Below, in pieces: positions 26,921 to 35,820 of a DNA stretch of 64,000 nucleotides. The notes beneath the pieces were generated by a model. It saw only the letters and a program-made list of their open reading frames with translations, made no database searches and was not told where the DNA came from. Source of the stretch: Amantichitinum ursilacus (lineage in GTDB: Bacteria; Pseudomonadota; Gammaproteobacteria; Burkholderiales; Chitinibacteraceae); NCBI RefSeq assembly GCF_001294205.1, contig NZ_LAQT01000002.1, positions 434,001 through 498,000 on the forward strand. Direction: 5' to 3'. Each line of letters opens with the position of its first letter. Position 1 is the stretch's first letter. The translations under genes and the position numbers were made by a program.

Positions 26921-28126
26921 ATGAGCAAACAGATTCAAGAAGCTTATATCGTCGCCGCCACGCGCACGCCGGTGGGCAAGGCCCCGCGCGGCATGATGAA
27001 GAACGTGCGTCCGGACGACATGCTGGCGCACGTGCTGAAAGGCGCGCTGGCGCAAGTGCCGGGCCTCGACCCCGCGCGTATTGAAGACGTGATCGTGGGC
27101 TGCGCCATGCCCGAAGCCGAGCAAGGCATGAACGTGGCGCGCATCGGCCTGCTGCTGGCCGGCCTGCCCGAAACCGTGGGTGGTGTCACCATCAACCGTT
27201 TCTGCTCGTCCGGCGTTAACGCGGTCGCAATGGCCGCTGACCGCATCCGTGTGGGCGAAGCCGACGTGATGATTGCCGCCGGCACCGAGAGCATGTCGAT
27301 GGTGCCGATGATGGGCAACAAGGTGGCCCTTAACCCGGAAATCTTTGCCAAAGACGAAAACCTGGGCATTGCTTTCGGCATGGGTTTGACCGCCGAAAAA
27401 GTCGCCGAGCAATGGAAGGTCAGCCGCGAAGATCAGGATGCCTTTGCCGTTGAATCGCATCGCCGCGCGTTGGCTGCGATTGAAGGCGGCAAGTTCGCCG
27501 ACGAAATCACGCCGCTGGAAGCCACTTACCGCGTGCCCAACCTGGCCACCGGCGAAGTCGAATACATCAAGAAAACGCTGACCACCGATGAAGGTCCGCG
27601 TCGCGATACCAGCATGGAAGGCCTGGCCAAGCTGAAGACCGTATTCGCCGCCAAGGGCTCGGTGACCGCCGGTAACAGCTCGCAGATGTCGGATGGCGCG
27701 GGCGCGGTGATTCTGGTGTCCGAACGGATTCTGAAGGAATACAACCTGACCCCGCTGGCGAAGTTTGTGAGCTTTGCGGTGAAAGGCGTGCCGCCGTCGA
27801 TCATGGGCATCGGCCCGAAAGAAGCCATCCCGGCCGCATTGCGCGTCGCTGGCCTTAATCAGGATGATCTGGCCTGGATCGAGCTGAACGAAGCTTTTGC
27901 CGCGCAATCGCTGGCGGTGATTCGTGATCTGAACCTGGATACCAGCAAGATCAACCCCCAAGGTGGCGCCATTGCCTTGGGCCACCCGCTGGGCGCCACT
28001 GGCGCTATCCGTGCCGCCACGCTGGTGCACGGCATGCGCCGCGAAGGCATGGCGGGCAAGTACGGCATGATCACCATGTGTATCGGTACCGGTATGGGCG
28101 CCGCCGGGATCATCCAGTCGCTGTAA
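26921..28126 (+). CDS. fadA: Acetyl-CoA C-acyltransferase (3-ketoacyl-CoA thiolase)
   Basis: The 401-aa thiolase cleaves 3-ketoacyl-CoA to acetyl-CoA and a shortened acyl-CoA, the last step of beta-oxidation. Catalytic Cys95 is in RFCSSGVNAV; the active-site His is in GHPLGATG and the second Cys in MCIGTGMGAAG. I start at 26921, where AGGAG (26910-26914) is six bases upstream, rather than at the Met seven codons earlier. It is the partner subunit expected for the FadN-type protein just upstream. The symbol fadA denotes role; the sequence subgroup (fadA or fadI) was not resolved. Confidence 0.92.
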   Translation: MSKQIQEAYIVAATRTPVGKAPRGMMKNVRPDDMLAHVLKGALAQVPGLDPARIEDVIVGCAMPEAEQGMNVARIGLLLAGLPETVGGVTINRFCSSGVNAVAMAADRIRVGEADVMIAAGTESMSMVPMMGNKVALNPEIFAKDENLGIAFGMGLTAEKVAEQWKVSREDQDAFAVESHRRALAAIEGGKFADEITPLEATYRVPNLATGEVEYIKKTLTTDEGPRRDTSMEGLAKLKTVFAAKGSVTAGNSSQMSDGAGAVILVSERILKEYNLTPLAKFVSFAVKGVPPSIMGIGPKEAIPAALRVAGLNQDDLAWIELNEAFAAQSLAVIRDLNLDTSKINPQGGAIALGHPLGATGAIRAATLVHGMRREGMAGKYGMITMCIGTGMGAAGIIQSL

Positions 28127-28327
28127 TCGCCAGTTGCCCGGGCCGCGCAGGCCTGGGCGATGGGCTGTGCCGATGACCGATCCGCGTTTGCAGACTCCGC
28201 CGCTTGTGGGCGCTGGCTACGGCCAGTGCGGGTGGCTTGTGTCTGCAATTCGCGCCAAGGATCGGAAAATCGGTGGCCGCGACGCTGTCGCCGTGGCCGT
28301 GGTTTTTTCTTCTAGCTCTGCCTTTGC

Positions 28328-28356
28328 GCCCGCGGCTTGCCCCGCGGGCTTTTTTT
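28328..28356 (+). terminator. Rho-independent terminator
   Basis: GCCCGCGG-CTTGCC-CCGCGGGC followed by seven T (28350-28356). It ends only 4 bp before the GAGGAA ribosome-binding site of the next gene, so it could act as terminator for the fad transcript or as an attenuator for the gene downstream. Confidence 0.85.
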
Positions 28357-28371
28357 GTTGAGGAATACATC

Positions 28372-28962
28372 ATGCAAAAACGCACTCTGCTCAAACAATC
28401 GCTGGCCATTGCCGCGCTGGGCCTCAGTCTGACCACCGCCGCGCATGCGCTTGAAGTGGAAGGCCAACAAGTGCCGGAGCACGCCGAAGTCAGCGGCCAG
28501 AGCCTGCTGCTGGATGGCGCGGGCTTGCGCAAGAAAGTGATTTTTGATGTGTACGTGGCCGCGCTGTACACCAGCGCCAAAACCGCCGATGGCGCTGCAG
28601 TCATCAACGCCACCAGCCCGCGCCGCATGGAACTGAAAATGTTGCGCGGCGTGGGCGCCAGCACCATGCACGAGTCGTTTGTCGAAGGTCTGGAAGCCAA
28701 CACCACTGACGCGCAACTGGCCGCGATCAAACCGCGCGTATCGCAACTGGAAAAAATCTTTGCCGACGTGAAGAAGGTGGAGAAGGGCGATCTGATCACG
28801 CTGGATTTCATCCCCGGCACCGGCACCAAGGTAAGCGTGCGCGGCAAAGCCTATCCGGTGATCCCGGGCGACGACTTTGCCTCGGCCATGCTGTCGATCT
28901 GGCTGGGCCAGAAACCGGTGCAGAATGATTTGAAGGCGGCGCTGCTGAGTAAGCCTTCTTGA
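28372..28962 (+). CDS. Exported chalcone-isomerase-like protein
   Basis: A 196-aa protein with a cleavable signal peptide (MQKRTLLKQSLAIAALGLS to AHA) and a chalcone-isomerase-like domain: EVEGQQVPEHAEVSGQSLLL, the conserved GAGLRKKVIFDVYVAALY, and the C-terminal IPGDDFASAMLSIWLG. Bacterial members of this Chalcone_3-like group are periplasmic and of unknown function; the fold is also known for fatty-acid binding, which may explain its place behind the beta-oxidation genes. GAGGA lies seven bases before the ATG. Followed by repeat copy 3. Confidence 0.85.
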   Translation: MQKRTLLKQSLAIAALGLSLTTAAHALEVEGQQVPEHAEVSGQSLLLDGAGLRKKVIFDVYVAALYTSAKTADGAAVINATSPRRMELKMLRGVGASTMHESFVEGLEANTTDAQLAAIKPRVSQLEKIFADVKKVEKGDLITLDFIPGTGTKVSVRGKAYPVIPGDDFASAMLSIWLGQKPVQNDLKAALLSKPS

Positions 28963-28996
28963 TCTTGCGCTAATCGGCCAACGCCTACCGTGATGA

Positions 28997-29091
28997 ATAG
29001 GGTGGGTCAAGACCCACCATTCCAGGATGCATATTCGAGCGCCTTCGCTTGGGGTATGCCACTTTGGGTGGTGGGTCTTGACCCACCCTAT
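28997..29091. repeat. Interspersed inverted repeat, copy 3 (REP-like)
   Basis: Outer arms ATAGGGTGGGTC and GACCCACCCTAT, 34 bp after a stop codon. Its inner core (GGTATGCCACTTTGGG) is the reverse complement of the core of copies 2 and 4, so this copy is inverted. Confidence 0.9.
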
Positions 29092-29516
29092 TGCATTGGG
29101 GCGCCTTCTCTGCGCCGTCCTTGTTTTCTCCCGCAAAACCTCGCTTTACAGCACCAACATCGCCATTTTCCAGGCCGTTTTTATGCGTGGGCGACCAGCG
29201 GCAATCTGGCCAGATGGTCGGGATTTGCGTAAAGCTGTGTATCCGCGATGATCCTTGTAGTTTTGCCAAAAAAGTGGCGCACCGGGCGGGTGCAAGTAGA
29301 CGCAAAGCGTGCGCCGTCGCGGGGCGCACGGGGATAGCAGGGGTAGTATTGCTACACCTACTGATTTGTATGTTGCAGTGCGAGCTACGTGAAGAAACGT
29401 AACGAACATCAGGGTTTGCCCGTACATTGTTGTAGTTATATGACGGCAAGCAATGAAAATATAACGTAGTTTATCTACAGAAGTGCTTGCACCATTTTTG
29501 TAGTTGTCGTACATTA
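29092..29516. other. Non-coding, partly AT-rich region
   Basis: About 425 bp with no supported gene. The first half has normal composition; 29340-29520 is distinctly AT-rich. The word TTGTAGTT occurs at 29258, 29433 and 29498, twice next to GTACATT, so there may be a short degenerate repeat. Confidence 0.5.
29484..29513 (+). promoter_or_regulatory. Candidate promoter of the putative sRNA
   Basis: TTGCAC, 17-base spacer, TACATT, each matching only 3-4 of the six sigma-70 consensus bases, in AT-rich DNA about 5-10 bp upstream of the first predicted hairpin segment. Confidence 0.35.
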
Positions 29517-29699
29517 CAGCCCATGGATCGGCGTTTGAAACGCAAGTGGAAAACACCGGTAGCGCTGAGCGCGCAACCTCTTTTTAAGCTCTCCTAGGCT
29601 TAGAAATACGGCGCAAGCCGTAAGCTTTATCGACTCCTCCATCCTCTAATGCCCGTGGCTAGTACGCGAAAGCGAGACTGACCAACGGGCTATTTTTTT
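29517..29699 (+). ncRNA. Candidate structured small RNA with anti-Shine-Dalgarno loops
   Basis: Four hairpins follow each other: GCGTT-TGA-AACGC (29531-29543), GCGC-TGA-GCGC (29562-29572), a GCTTA...TACGGC-GCAA-GCCGTA stem with a GNRA tetraloop (29598-29625), and a long terminator stem with a GAAA tetraloop inside CGC/GCG, closed by GCCCGT/ACGGGC and followed by a T7 tract. Between them lie unpaired CTCTCC (29589-29594) and CTCCTCC (29634-29640), complementary to ribosome-binding sites. This is the layout of trans-acting sRNAs that block translation. No known family was recognised. Confidence 0.5.
29651..29699 (+). terminator. Rho-independent terminator with GAAA tetraloop
   Basis: GCCCGTGG pairs with CC-A-ACGGGC, the inner stem TAGT/ACT continues with one bulge, and CGC-GAAA-GCG caps it; TATTTTTTT follows at 29691-29699. 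No protein gene ends upstream on this strand, so it probably ends a non-coding transcript. Confidence 0.75.
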
Positions 29700-29893
29700 G
29701 CCTGTCGTTTTGCACCGGTTTTGCCGCAAGCTTTTGCTCGTTGCAATGCCGCCTTCGTGCCCGCCTGCAGCGCGCTTTCGCCACGCTGAATACACCATCG
29801 CATCACTGCCTTGCACAAATATCCCGTCAGCATTGTTCACCACACGCATGCACTTCGGTACAGTAGCGGCTTGACTGATGCCGTCCCGGATTA
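29700..29893. other. Upstream region of tamA
   Basis: No supported gene. On the minus strand a 47-codon frame (29833 to 29690) with a Lys-rich end exists but overlaps the terminator and lacks a good ribosome-binding site. Confidence 0.4.
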
Positions 29894-31663
29894 TTGCCTT
29901 TGCCTGCGTACTTCTGCCGCTGCCTGTTGGTTCTTGCTTTGTCCGCGCCGATATGGGCGCTGGCCGACGACGTAGCGCGTGTGGATAGCTACGACGTCAA
30001 GATCGACGCGCCCAAAAATGTCAGCGATTTGCTGGAGTCGTATCTGGACGTTTATCGCTGGCGCAAACAAAAAGACCTGGCCGTCGACGACTTGCAGGCG
30101 GCCGTGGACCGCACGCCGCAAGACGCCACCAATCTGCTGAATACGGAAGGCTATTTTTCGCCACTGGTGAAAGCGACGCTCAACCACGCGGGTGATCGTT
30201 ACAGCGTGGATGTGCACGTCGAGACGGGCCCGGTGACCACAGTGCGCAAAGTCGATTTCCGCCTGACCGGCACCGTGAACGATGACGTACCGTATCGCGA
30301 CAATCTGTTGCAGCGGCTTAAAACCGATCCCGCATTAAAAGAAGGCAGCGTGTTTACCCAGTCGCAATGGGATGCCTATAAACGCCGCGCGCTGACCGCC
30401 TTGCAAAACCGCCGTTATGCCGCCGCCTTTATCAGCGAAAGCCAGGCCTTGGTCGACCCTAAAGCCAATGCGGTGGATCTGACCATGGTGCTGGATAGCG
30501 GACCGTTTTATCGCTATGGCGAAGCCAGCATCAGCGGCATGCAGCGGTATCCCGAGCAGATCGTGCGCGACCAGATCCATCTGAACCCCGGTGACGAATA
30601 TCGCCGCTATCAGTTGCTGCAATTGCAGAGCGATCTGCAAGACATTCCGCAAGTAGCCACCGCCATCGTCGATACGCAACTGAGCGCCGAGCCGCCGTAT
30701 ACCGCGCCGATTGATATCACCATCCAGGAAGCACCGTTGCAAAAACTCGGTTTGGCGGCCGGTTACAGCACCAACACGCGCTATCGCGGGCAGATTGATT
30801 ATCGCTATAACAATGTGGCCAACCGCGGCTGGGTCTGGACCACCAAAGCCACCTATGAAGGCCTGGAACAGTCGCTGATTACCGAGCTGGCTTTTCCCAA
30901 ACAGGAAGACGGTTATAACAACAAGCTGTACGTCAATGCCGACCACAGCGATGTGCAGGGCCTGGTGACCACCACTTACAAAGGTGGCTTTAGCAAATCG
31001 CGCACTGATCGCGATATTGATCGCACCATCACCATCGAATACCAGGCCGAACGCCGGGACGTGGGCGATGGCCAGATTGATACGCCGCATGCGCTGACAG
31101 CCAATTACAAATGGGTGCGGCGCGATCTGGATAGCCAGCGTGATCCGCACCGCGGCAACGTGCTGCAGCTGGAAGGCGGCGGCGCGTCGGGCCAGTTGCT
31201 GTCGACGCAAACCTTTGTGCGTTTGTATGGCAAAGGCTCGGTGTATTACCCGGTGGGCGAGACCGGCATTTTTCTGGGCCGGCTGGAGCTTGGGCAGAAC
31301 TTTGCACGTAACCCGGACGGGGTGCCGACGGACTGGCTGTTCCGGGCCGGTGGCAGCGGCAGCGTACGTGGTTATGACTATCAAGCTCTGGGCGTGAAAG
31401 CCGATGACGGCACCATCGTGCCGGGCCGCGTGCTGGCCACCAGCAGCGCGGAATACCAACACCCCGTGTACAAGGACTGGCGCGGCGCGGTGTTTGTCGA
31501 TTATGGCGATGCCGCCGATAGCTGGCAGAGCTGGGAAGGCCGCACCGGCGTGGGCGTGGGCGCACGCTGGATCAGCCCGGTGGGTTCCATTGGCGCGGAT
31601 CTGGCTTATGGCGTGCAGGATCGTAAAATCCGCTTTCACTTTGCCTTGGGCATGGCGTTCTGA
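29894..31663 (+). CDS. tamA: Translocation and assembly module protein TamA
   Basis: TamA is an Omp85/BamA-like outer-membrane protein that works with TamB in assembly of outer-membrane proteins and phospholipid transport. The ~589-aa product has a signal peptide ending WALA, three POTRA domains to about residue 265, and a 16-strand barrel with the Omp85 RGY motif (GSVRGYDYQALG) and a C-terminal Phe (FALGMAF). The only in-frame start after the preceding stop is the TTG at 29894; an ATG at 29878 opens another frame with its own hydrophobic leader. A start-region frameshift or rare start is possible. It overlaps tamB by one base. Confidence 0.92.
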   Translation: MPLPAYFCRCLLVLALSAPIWALADDVARVDSYDVKIDAPKNVSDLLESYLDVYRWRKQKDLAVDDLQAAVDRTPQDATNLLNTEGYFSPLVKATLNHAGDRYSVDVHVETGPVTTVRKVDFRLTGTVNDDVPYRDNLLQRLKTDPALKEGSVFTQSQWDAYKRRALTALQNRRYAAAFISESQALVDPKANAVDLTMVLDSGPFYRYGEASISGMQRYPEQIVRDQIHLNPGDEYRRYQLLQLQSDLQDIPQVATAIVDTQLSAEPPYTAPIDITIQEAPLQKLGLAAGYSTNTRYRGQIDYRYNNVANRGWVWTTKATYEGLEQSLITELAFPKQEDGYNNKLYVNADHSDVQGLVTTTYKGGFSKSRTDRDIDRTITIEYQAERRDVGDGQIDTPHALTANYKWVRRDLDSQRDPHRGNVLQLEGGGASGQLLSTQTFVRLYGKGSVYYPVGETGIFLGRLELGQNFARNPDGVPTDWLFRAGGSGSVRGYDYQALGVKADDGTIVPGRVLATSSAEYQHPVYKDWRGAVFVDYGDAADSWQSWEGRTGVGVGARWISPVGSIGADLAYGVQDRKIRFHFALGMAF

Positions 31664-34600
31664 TGCTCGACGACGACCTGATCCCCGCCGAACCCGCACC
31701 CGTACCCAAACGGCGACATCCGCTGCGCAACACCTTTGTGGTGCTCGGCGCGTTGGTCGTTATGGTGTTGCTGGCGCTGGTGGGCGGGGCATGGTGGATA
31801 GATACCGCCTCCGGCCACGCGTGGCTGCTACGCCAAGCCGCAGCCAGCAAGGTGGTCAGCATCGGCAAGCTGGAGGGCTCTTTATATAGCCAGCTCAACG
31901 TGGCCGATGTGGTGGTCGATACGCCCGAAGTGCATGTCACCATCGACCAGGCCAGTCTGCGCTGGAAGCCGCTGGAATTGCTGGAACGTCGTATCGGCAT
32001 TGATGCGCTCGACGTCGGCTCGGTGCACGTCACCACCAAGCCGCAACCGCCCAACAAACCGACTTCGCCCCCACCCACGTCATTGCGTTTGCCGATTGCG
32101 ATCCGTGCCAATGATCTGCAACTGGCGCGGCTGGACATCGTCGGCACGCCGCTGGTGTTTACCGCGCTGCAGGCGTCGCTGCAGAGCGATGGCGAAACTC
32201 ACAAACTGACGATCAAACAACTGCTGACGCCACGTGGTCGCTTTGAAGCCGATCTGCAACTGGATGGCGATGCGCCGTTCAAGAGCGTGGGCCAATTGCA
32301 GTTCCGTGGTGTGCTGGATGGCAAGGCGATGCAGGCGGGCGTGCAGCTGGACGGCGCGCTGCGCGATCTGAATGTGCAGGCGCGGCTGCAAAGCGAAGTG
32401 GCGCAAGCCAGTGCATCCTTGCGTGCCGACGTGTTCGCCGAATACAGCTACGCGATGCTGAAGCAAGCGCGCATCAGTGCTGAGCGCGTTAACCCGCAGC
32501 AATTGCTGGCCACGCTGCCGCAAGCGTCGCTGTCGGCCAATATCACGCTCACCCCGCGCGGCAAGGACCATGCCGATGGCGACGTGCAGATCAGCAATGC
32601 CGCCGCCGCCACGTGGGACCAGGAAGCAGTGCCGGTTACGCAAATCAGCTCGCATTTTGTGGTGTCGAATAACCGGCTGGATTTGACCAATTTGCAGGCG
32701 CTGTTGCTGGGCGGCGGTGTGTTAAGCGGCGATGGCCAGTTTGCGCAAGACCGGCTGGATGCCAAATTCAAACTGAAAGACCTGAACGTGGCTGCGCTGA
32801 TCAAAAACCAGCCGCCTACCAAACTCAGTGGCGATATCGCGCTGAAGGGCCCTTACAAAGCGCCCGATGTGCTGGCCAGGCTGAGCGACCAACGCTACAA
32901 AACCAATGCCGAAGCCGATCTGGGTTGGATCCGACCCGAGACCGAACGCCGTCTGGCCATTCGCAAATTGAACGTGCAGCGCGGCCGCGCCACCGTGGCG
33001 CTGACCGGCGAATTTGCGCTGGACGGCAAGCAGGATTTCAAGGCCAAGGGCAAGCTGGGCAACTTTAATCCGGCTGAATATGTCAGCACGCCGGTCGGCA
33101 ATATCAGCGGTGATTTCACCGCGGAAGGCGCATTGCAGCCGCACTGGCAAGGCAAGCTGCAATACACGCTGGCGCAAAGCAGCTTTAACGGCCAGAGCCT
33201 GGCCGGGCAGGGCGTGGCGCAGCTGGATGCTACGCGTCTGGTTACGCCGGGTTTGTGGCTGCAGCTGGGTGCCAACCGTGTCGATGCCAAGGGCGCGCTG
33301 GGCAAGGCGGCCGACCGGCTGCAATTGCATATCGCGGCCAACCGTCTTGCCGATATCGGCGCGGGGTTTGCTGGCGAAGTGATGGGCGATGTGGCCCTGC
33401 AAGGCGGCTTTAAACGCCCGGAAATCCAGGGCCAGCTGCAAGCCCACAATCTGCGTACACCGTATGGCGTGCAGGTGGCCAGCGCCAAGGTCGATGCGCG
33501 TTTGTTCCCCGACCTCAACAGTCCGATCCATGCCGATATCCAACTGGCCGATGCGCAAGGCTTTAACGCCAATATCAAGGCGCTGCATTTCAATCTGCAA
33601 GGCACGCGCGGCGCGCACAAGCTGGCCTTGCAGATGAATGGCCAATATCAGGCGCAACCGCTGAATGCCAGCCTGGCCGCGGCCGGTGGGCTGGATGAGC
33701 AATGGCGCTGGAGCGGGCGGGTGGAAGAGCTGCAAGCGCAGAGTCTGCTCAATATCAAATTGCTGGCCCCCACCAATCTGACCGCTGGCGCGGATGTGGT
33801 GGGCCTGGGCGATACGCGTATTGCCGTGGGTGCAGGGCTGATCCATATCGCGCGGCTGAAAATGACGGGCGCGCAGCTGGATACCGCAGGCGAAATCAGC
33901 CAGGTGCCGGTGGCGGAATACCTGGCGCTGGCGGGCATCAAAACCATCAGCAGCGACATGATCCTCAGCGGCCGCTGGCAATTGCACGGCAGTGATACGC
34001 TGGATGGCACGCTGGATGTACAGCGCGATAGCGGTGATCTGAAGCTGGTGGGTGGCACGCCGCAACCGTTCTATCTGACGGCGTTGGCGTTGCATGCCCA
34101 GGCGCAGCAATCGCGCGTGGCGCTGAATGGGCAGATCGTCAGCGACCGTTTTGGTACCGTCAAAATCGACGGCAATACGCAGATCGACTGGCGCGACAAA
34201 GCCATTTCGCCCAGCGCGCCGCTGGTGGTCAACGCTGCGGGCAATGTGGAGAAGCTGGACAAGATCGCTCCGCTGATCAGCAACACGCTGCAACTAGCGG
34301 GCAATCTGGCGTTTGACGTGCATCGCACCGGCACGCTGGACCGGCCCGTGGTCAGCGGCGCCATCAACGGCAACAAGTTGGCGATCCGCGACAGCGCGAG
34401 CGGTTTGGCCTTGACCGATGGCGCGTTGCAGATGGTGATGCAGGACAACCGCGTCACGCTTAAACAGTTTCTGTTCCACGGTGGCAACGGCACGCTGATG
34501 GCCGATGGCACGCTCGATATCGGCAAGGAAGGCCCCAACGCCAAGGCCAACGTGGTGGCCGACAAACTGACGCTGATCAACAAGCCGGATATGCAGATGA

Positions 34601-35502
34601 TCGTGTCGGGCAAGGGTCTACTCGGCTATGACAAAGACGGCATCTCGATCAAGGGCAATATGCGCGCCGACCACGGCATGGTGCGCTACCAGGCCAGCGG
34701 CGAGCCGCATCTGTCGGACGATGTGGTGATTGCCGGCGCGCAAAAAGAAACCAAGTCGAATGTGGCGCTGACTGCGCTGCAGTTTGATGTCGACCTGGGC
34801 GATGACTTTACCTTCAAGGGTTACGGCATCGACGCCAAATTGATCGGCGCATTGCGTTTGCGCGCCAGTCCCAACCAGTCGCTGTCGGGCCACGGCACGG
34901 TGAGCGTGGAAAGCGGCAAGTACGCGGCCTATGGCCAGAATCTGACCATTGAGCGCGGCATTCTCAGCTTTGCCGGTCCGCTGGATAATCCGGGCCTCGA
35001 TATCCTGGCCATGCGCCGCGGCGGTAGCGTGGAAGTCGGCGTGGCCGTCAAAGGCACCGCCAACGCGCCGCGCGTCAGCCTGTATTCCGAGACGGCGTTA
35101 TCGGATAACGAAAAGTTGTCGTGGTTGTTGTTTGGGCACGGCACCGATTCGATGGATAAAGGCGATGCCGCAGTGATGGTGCAAGCCATCAACGGCTTGC
35201 TGGCGGGCAATGGCGGCGGCGATGGCATCGGCCAGCAAGTGCTGGGCGAAATCGGCATCGATGAAATTGGCGTCAGCACCGACAAGCACGCCGACGGCAC
35301 TACGTCGCAGGTGGTGTCGGTGGGCAAGCGGCTGACCGACAAGGTGTCGATTGCGTTCGAGAAGAGCCTGGATGGGCTGGAAGACGCCATCAAACTGACC
35401 TTGCGACTCTCGCGCAAATGGTCGCTGATCACGCGCTTTGGCGCTTACGAGAGCACGCTGGACGCCAGCTACAACATCAATTTCGATACATTGCCGTGGT
35501 AA
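31663..35502 (+). CDS. tamB: Translocation and assembly module protein TamB
   Basis: TamB spans the periplasm from an N-terminal inner-membrane anchor (hydrophobic residues about 24-46, LGALVVMVLLALVGGAWW) through a long hydrophobic beta-groove to a C-terminal DUF490 domain that contacts TamA. The 1279-aa protein shows regular beta repeats throughout and the conserved C-terminal block with LLFGHGTDSMD and EKSLDGLEDAIKLTLRLSRKW. Its length matches E. coli TamB (1259). The start codon overlaps the tamA stop (TGATG), so translation is coupled. Such proteins are thought to move phospholipids between membranes. Confidence 0.95.
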   Translation: MLDDDLIPAEPAPVPKRRHPLRNTFVVLGALVVMVLLALVGGAWWIDTASGHAWLLRQAAASKVVSIGKLEGSLYSQLNVADVVVDTPEVHVTIDQASLRWKPLELLERRIGIDALDVGSVHVTTKPQPPNKPTSPPPTSLRLPIAIRANDLQLARLDIVGTPLVFTALQASLQSDGETHKLTIKQLLTPRGRFEADLQLDGDAPFKSVGQLQFRGVLDGKAMQAGVQLDGALRDLNVQARLQSEVAQASASLRADVFAEYSYAMLKQARISAERVNPQQLLATLPQASLSANITLTPRGKDHADGDVQISNAAAATWDQEAVPVTQISSHFVVSNNRLDLTNLQALLLGGGVLSGDGQFAQDRLDAKFKLKDLNVAALIKNQPPTKLSGDIALKGPYKAPDVLARLSDQRYKTNAEADLGWIRPETERRLAIRKLNVQRGRATVALTGEFALDGKQDFKAKGKLGNFNPAEYVSTPVGNISGDFTAEGALQPHWQGKLQYTLAQSSFNGQSLAGQGVAQLDATRLVTPGLWLQLGANRVDAKGALGKAADRLQLHIAANRLADIGAGFAGEVMGDVALQGGFKRPEIQGQLQAHNLRTPYGVQVASAKVDARLFPDLNSPIHADIQLADAQGFNANIKALHFNLQGTRGAHKLALQMNGQYQAQPLNASLAAAGGLDEQWRWSGRVEELQAQSLLNIKLLAPTNLTAGADVVGLGDTRIAVGAGLIHIARLKMTGAQLDTAGEISQVPVAEYLALAGIKTISSDMILSGRWQLHGSDTLDGTLDVQRDSGDLKLVGGTPQPFYLTALALHAQAQQSRVALNGQIVSDRFGTVKIDGNTQIDWRDKAISPSAPLVVNAAGNVEKLDKIAPLISNTLQLAGNLAFDVHRTGTLDRPVVSGAINGNKLAIRDSASGLALTDGALQMVMQDNRVTLKQFLFHGGNGTLMADGTLDIGKEGPNAKANVVADKLTLINKPDMQMIVSGKGLLGYDKDGISIKGNMRADHGMVRYQASGEPHLSDDVVIAGAQKETKSNVALTALQFDVDLGDDFTFKGYGIDAKLIGALRLRASPNQSLSGHGTVSVESGKYAAYGQNLTIERGILSFAGPLDNPGLDILAMRRGGSVEVGVAVKGTANAPRVSLYSETALSDNEKLSWLLFGHGTDSMDKGDAAVMVQAINGLLAGNGGGDGIGQQVLGEIGIDEIGVSTDKHADGTTSQVVSVGKRLTDKVSIAFEKSLDGLEDAIKLTLRLSRKWSLITRFGAYESTLDASYNINFDTLPW

Positions 35503-35820
35503 ATGCCGCTACGCGTCGACACAGAGTGTGTAGTTAGAGAAACAAACATTCGTTTTAGCGTGACCAGATATCGCAAATTAAAGTAGATTACCGGCTAGCC
35601 ACAGCGCCGATCGTCTGCAACAAAGCCAGCCCCAGCGCGGCTTGCAGCCTGAAACGGCGCGGTTGGTGAAACTGCTTATTGTTGCACCCGGTACGTGCTG
35701 ATTACGCTGCATTGCGTAGTGCGCTACGGGTGATTACAAAAACGGTACAACTCTGCGGTGCGCAATGACGCATCTGGCAACACCACAAACAGAACACGAA
35801 TCTGAAATCAGGAGAGGCAT
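35503..35820. other. Intergenic region between tamB and the GDSL gene
   Basis: About 318 bp with no gene. It holds the PsrA-like site at 35543-35556 and otherwise no strong promoter; a short AT-rich stretch follows the site. Confidence 0.5.
35543..35556. promoter_or_regulatory. Second PsrA-like site (CAAAC-ATTC-GTTTT)
   Basis: Matches the fad operator core in 12 of 14 bases (CAAACACTCGTTTG against CAAACATTCGTTTT). It lies 265 bp upstream of a GDSL lipase/esterase gene, a function that would yield fatty acids. Only one arm is perfect. Confidence 0.4.

Noticed and set aside
28990-29251. Open frames across repeat copy 3
   Set aside because: Created by the repeat itself; the same peptide words (VGLDPP) come from the other copies.
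29146-29556. 136-codon minus-strand frame in the non-coding region near 29.3 kb
   Set aside because: No ribosome-binding site, heterogeneous composition, no recognisable features.
29690-29833. 47-codon minus-strand frame with a Lys-rich end
   Set aside because: Weak start signal and it overlaps the terminator of the sRNA candidate; could be real but unsupported.
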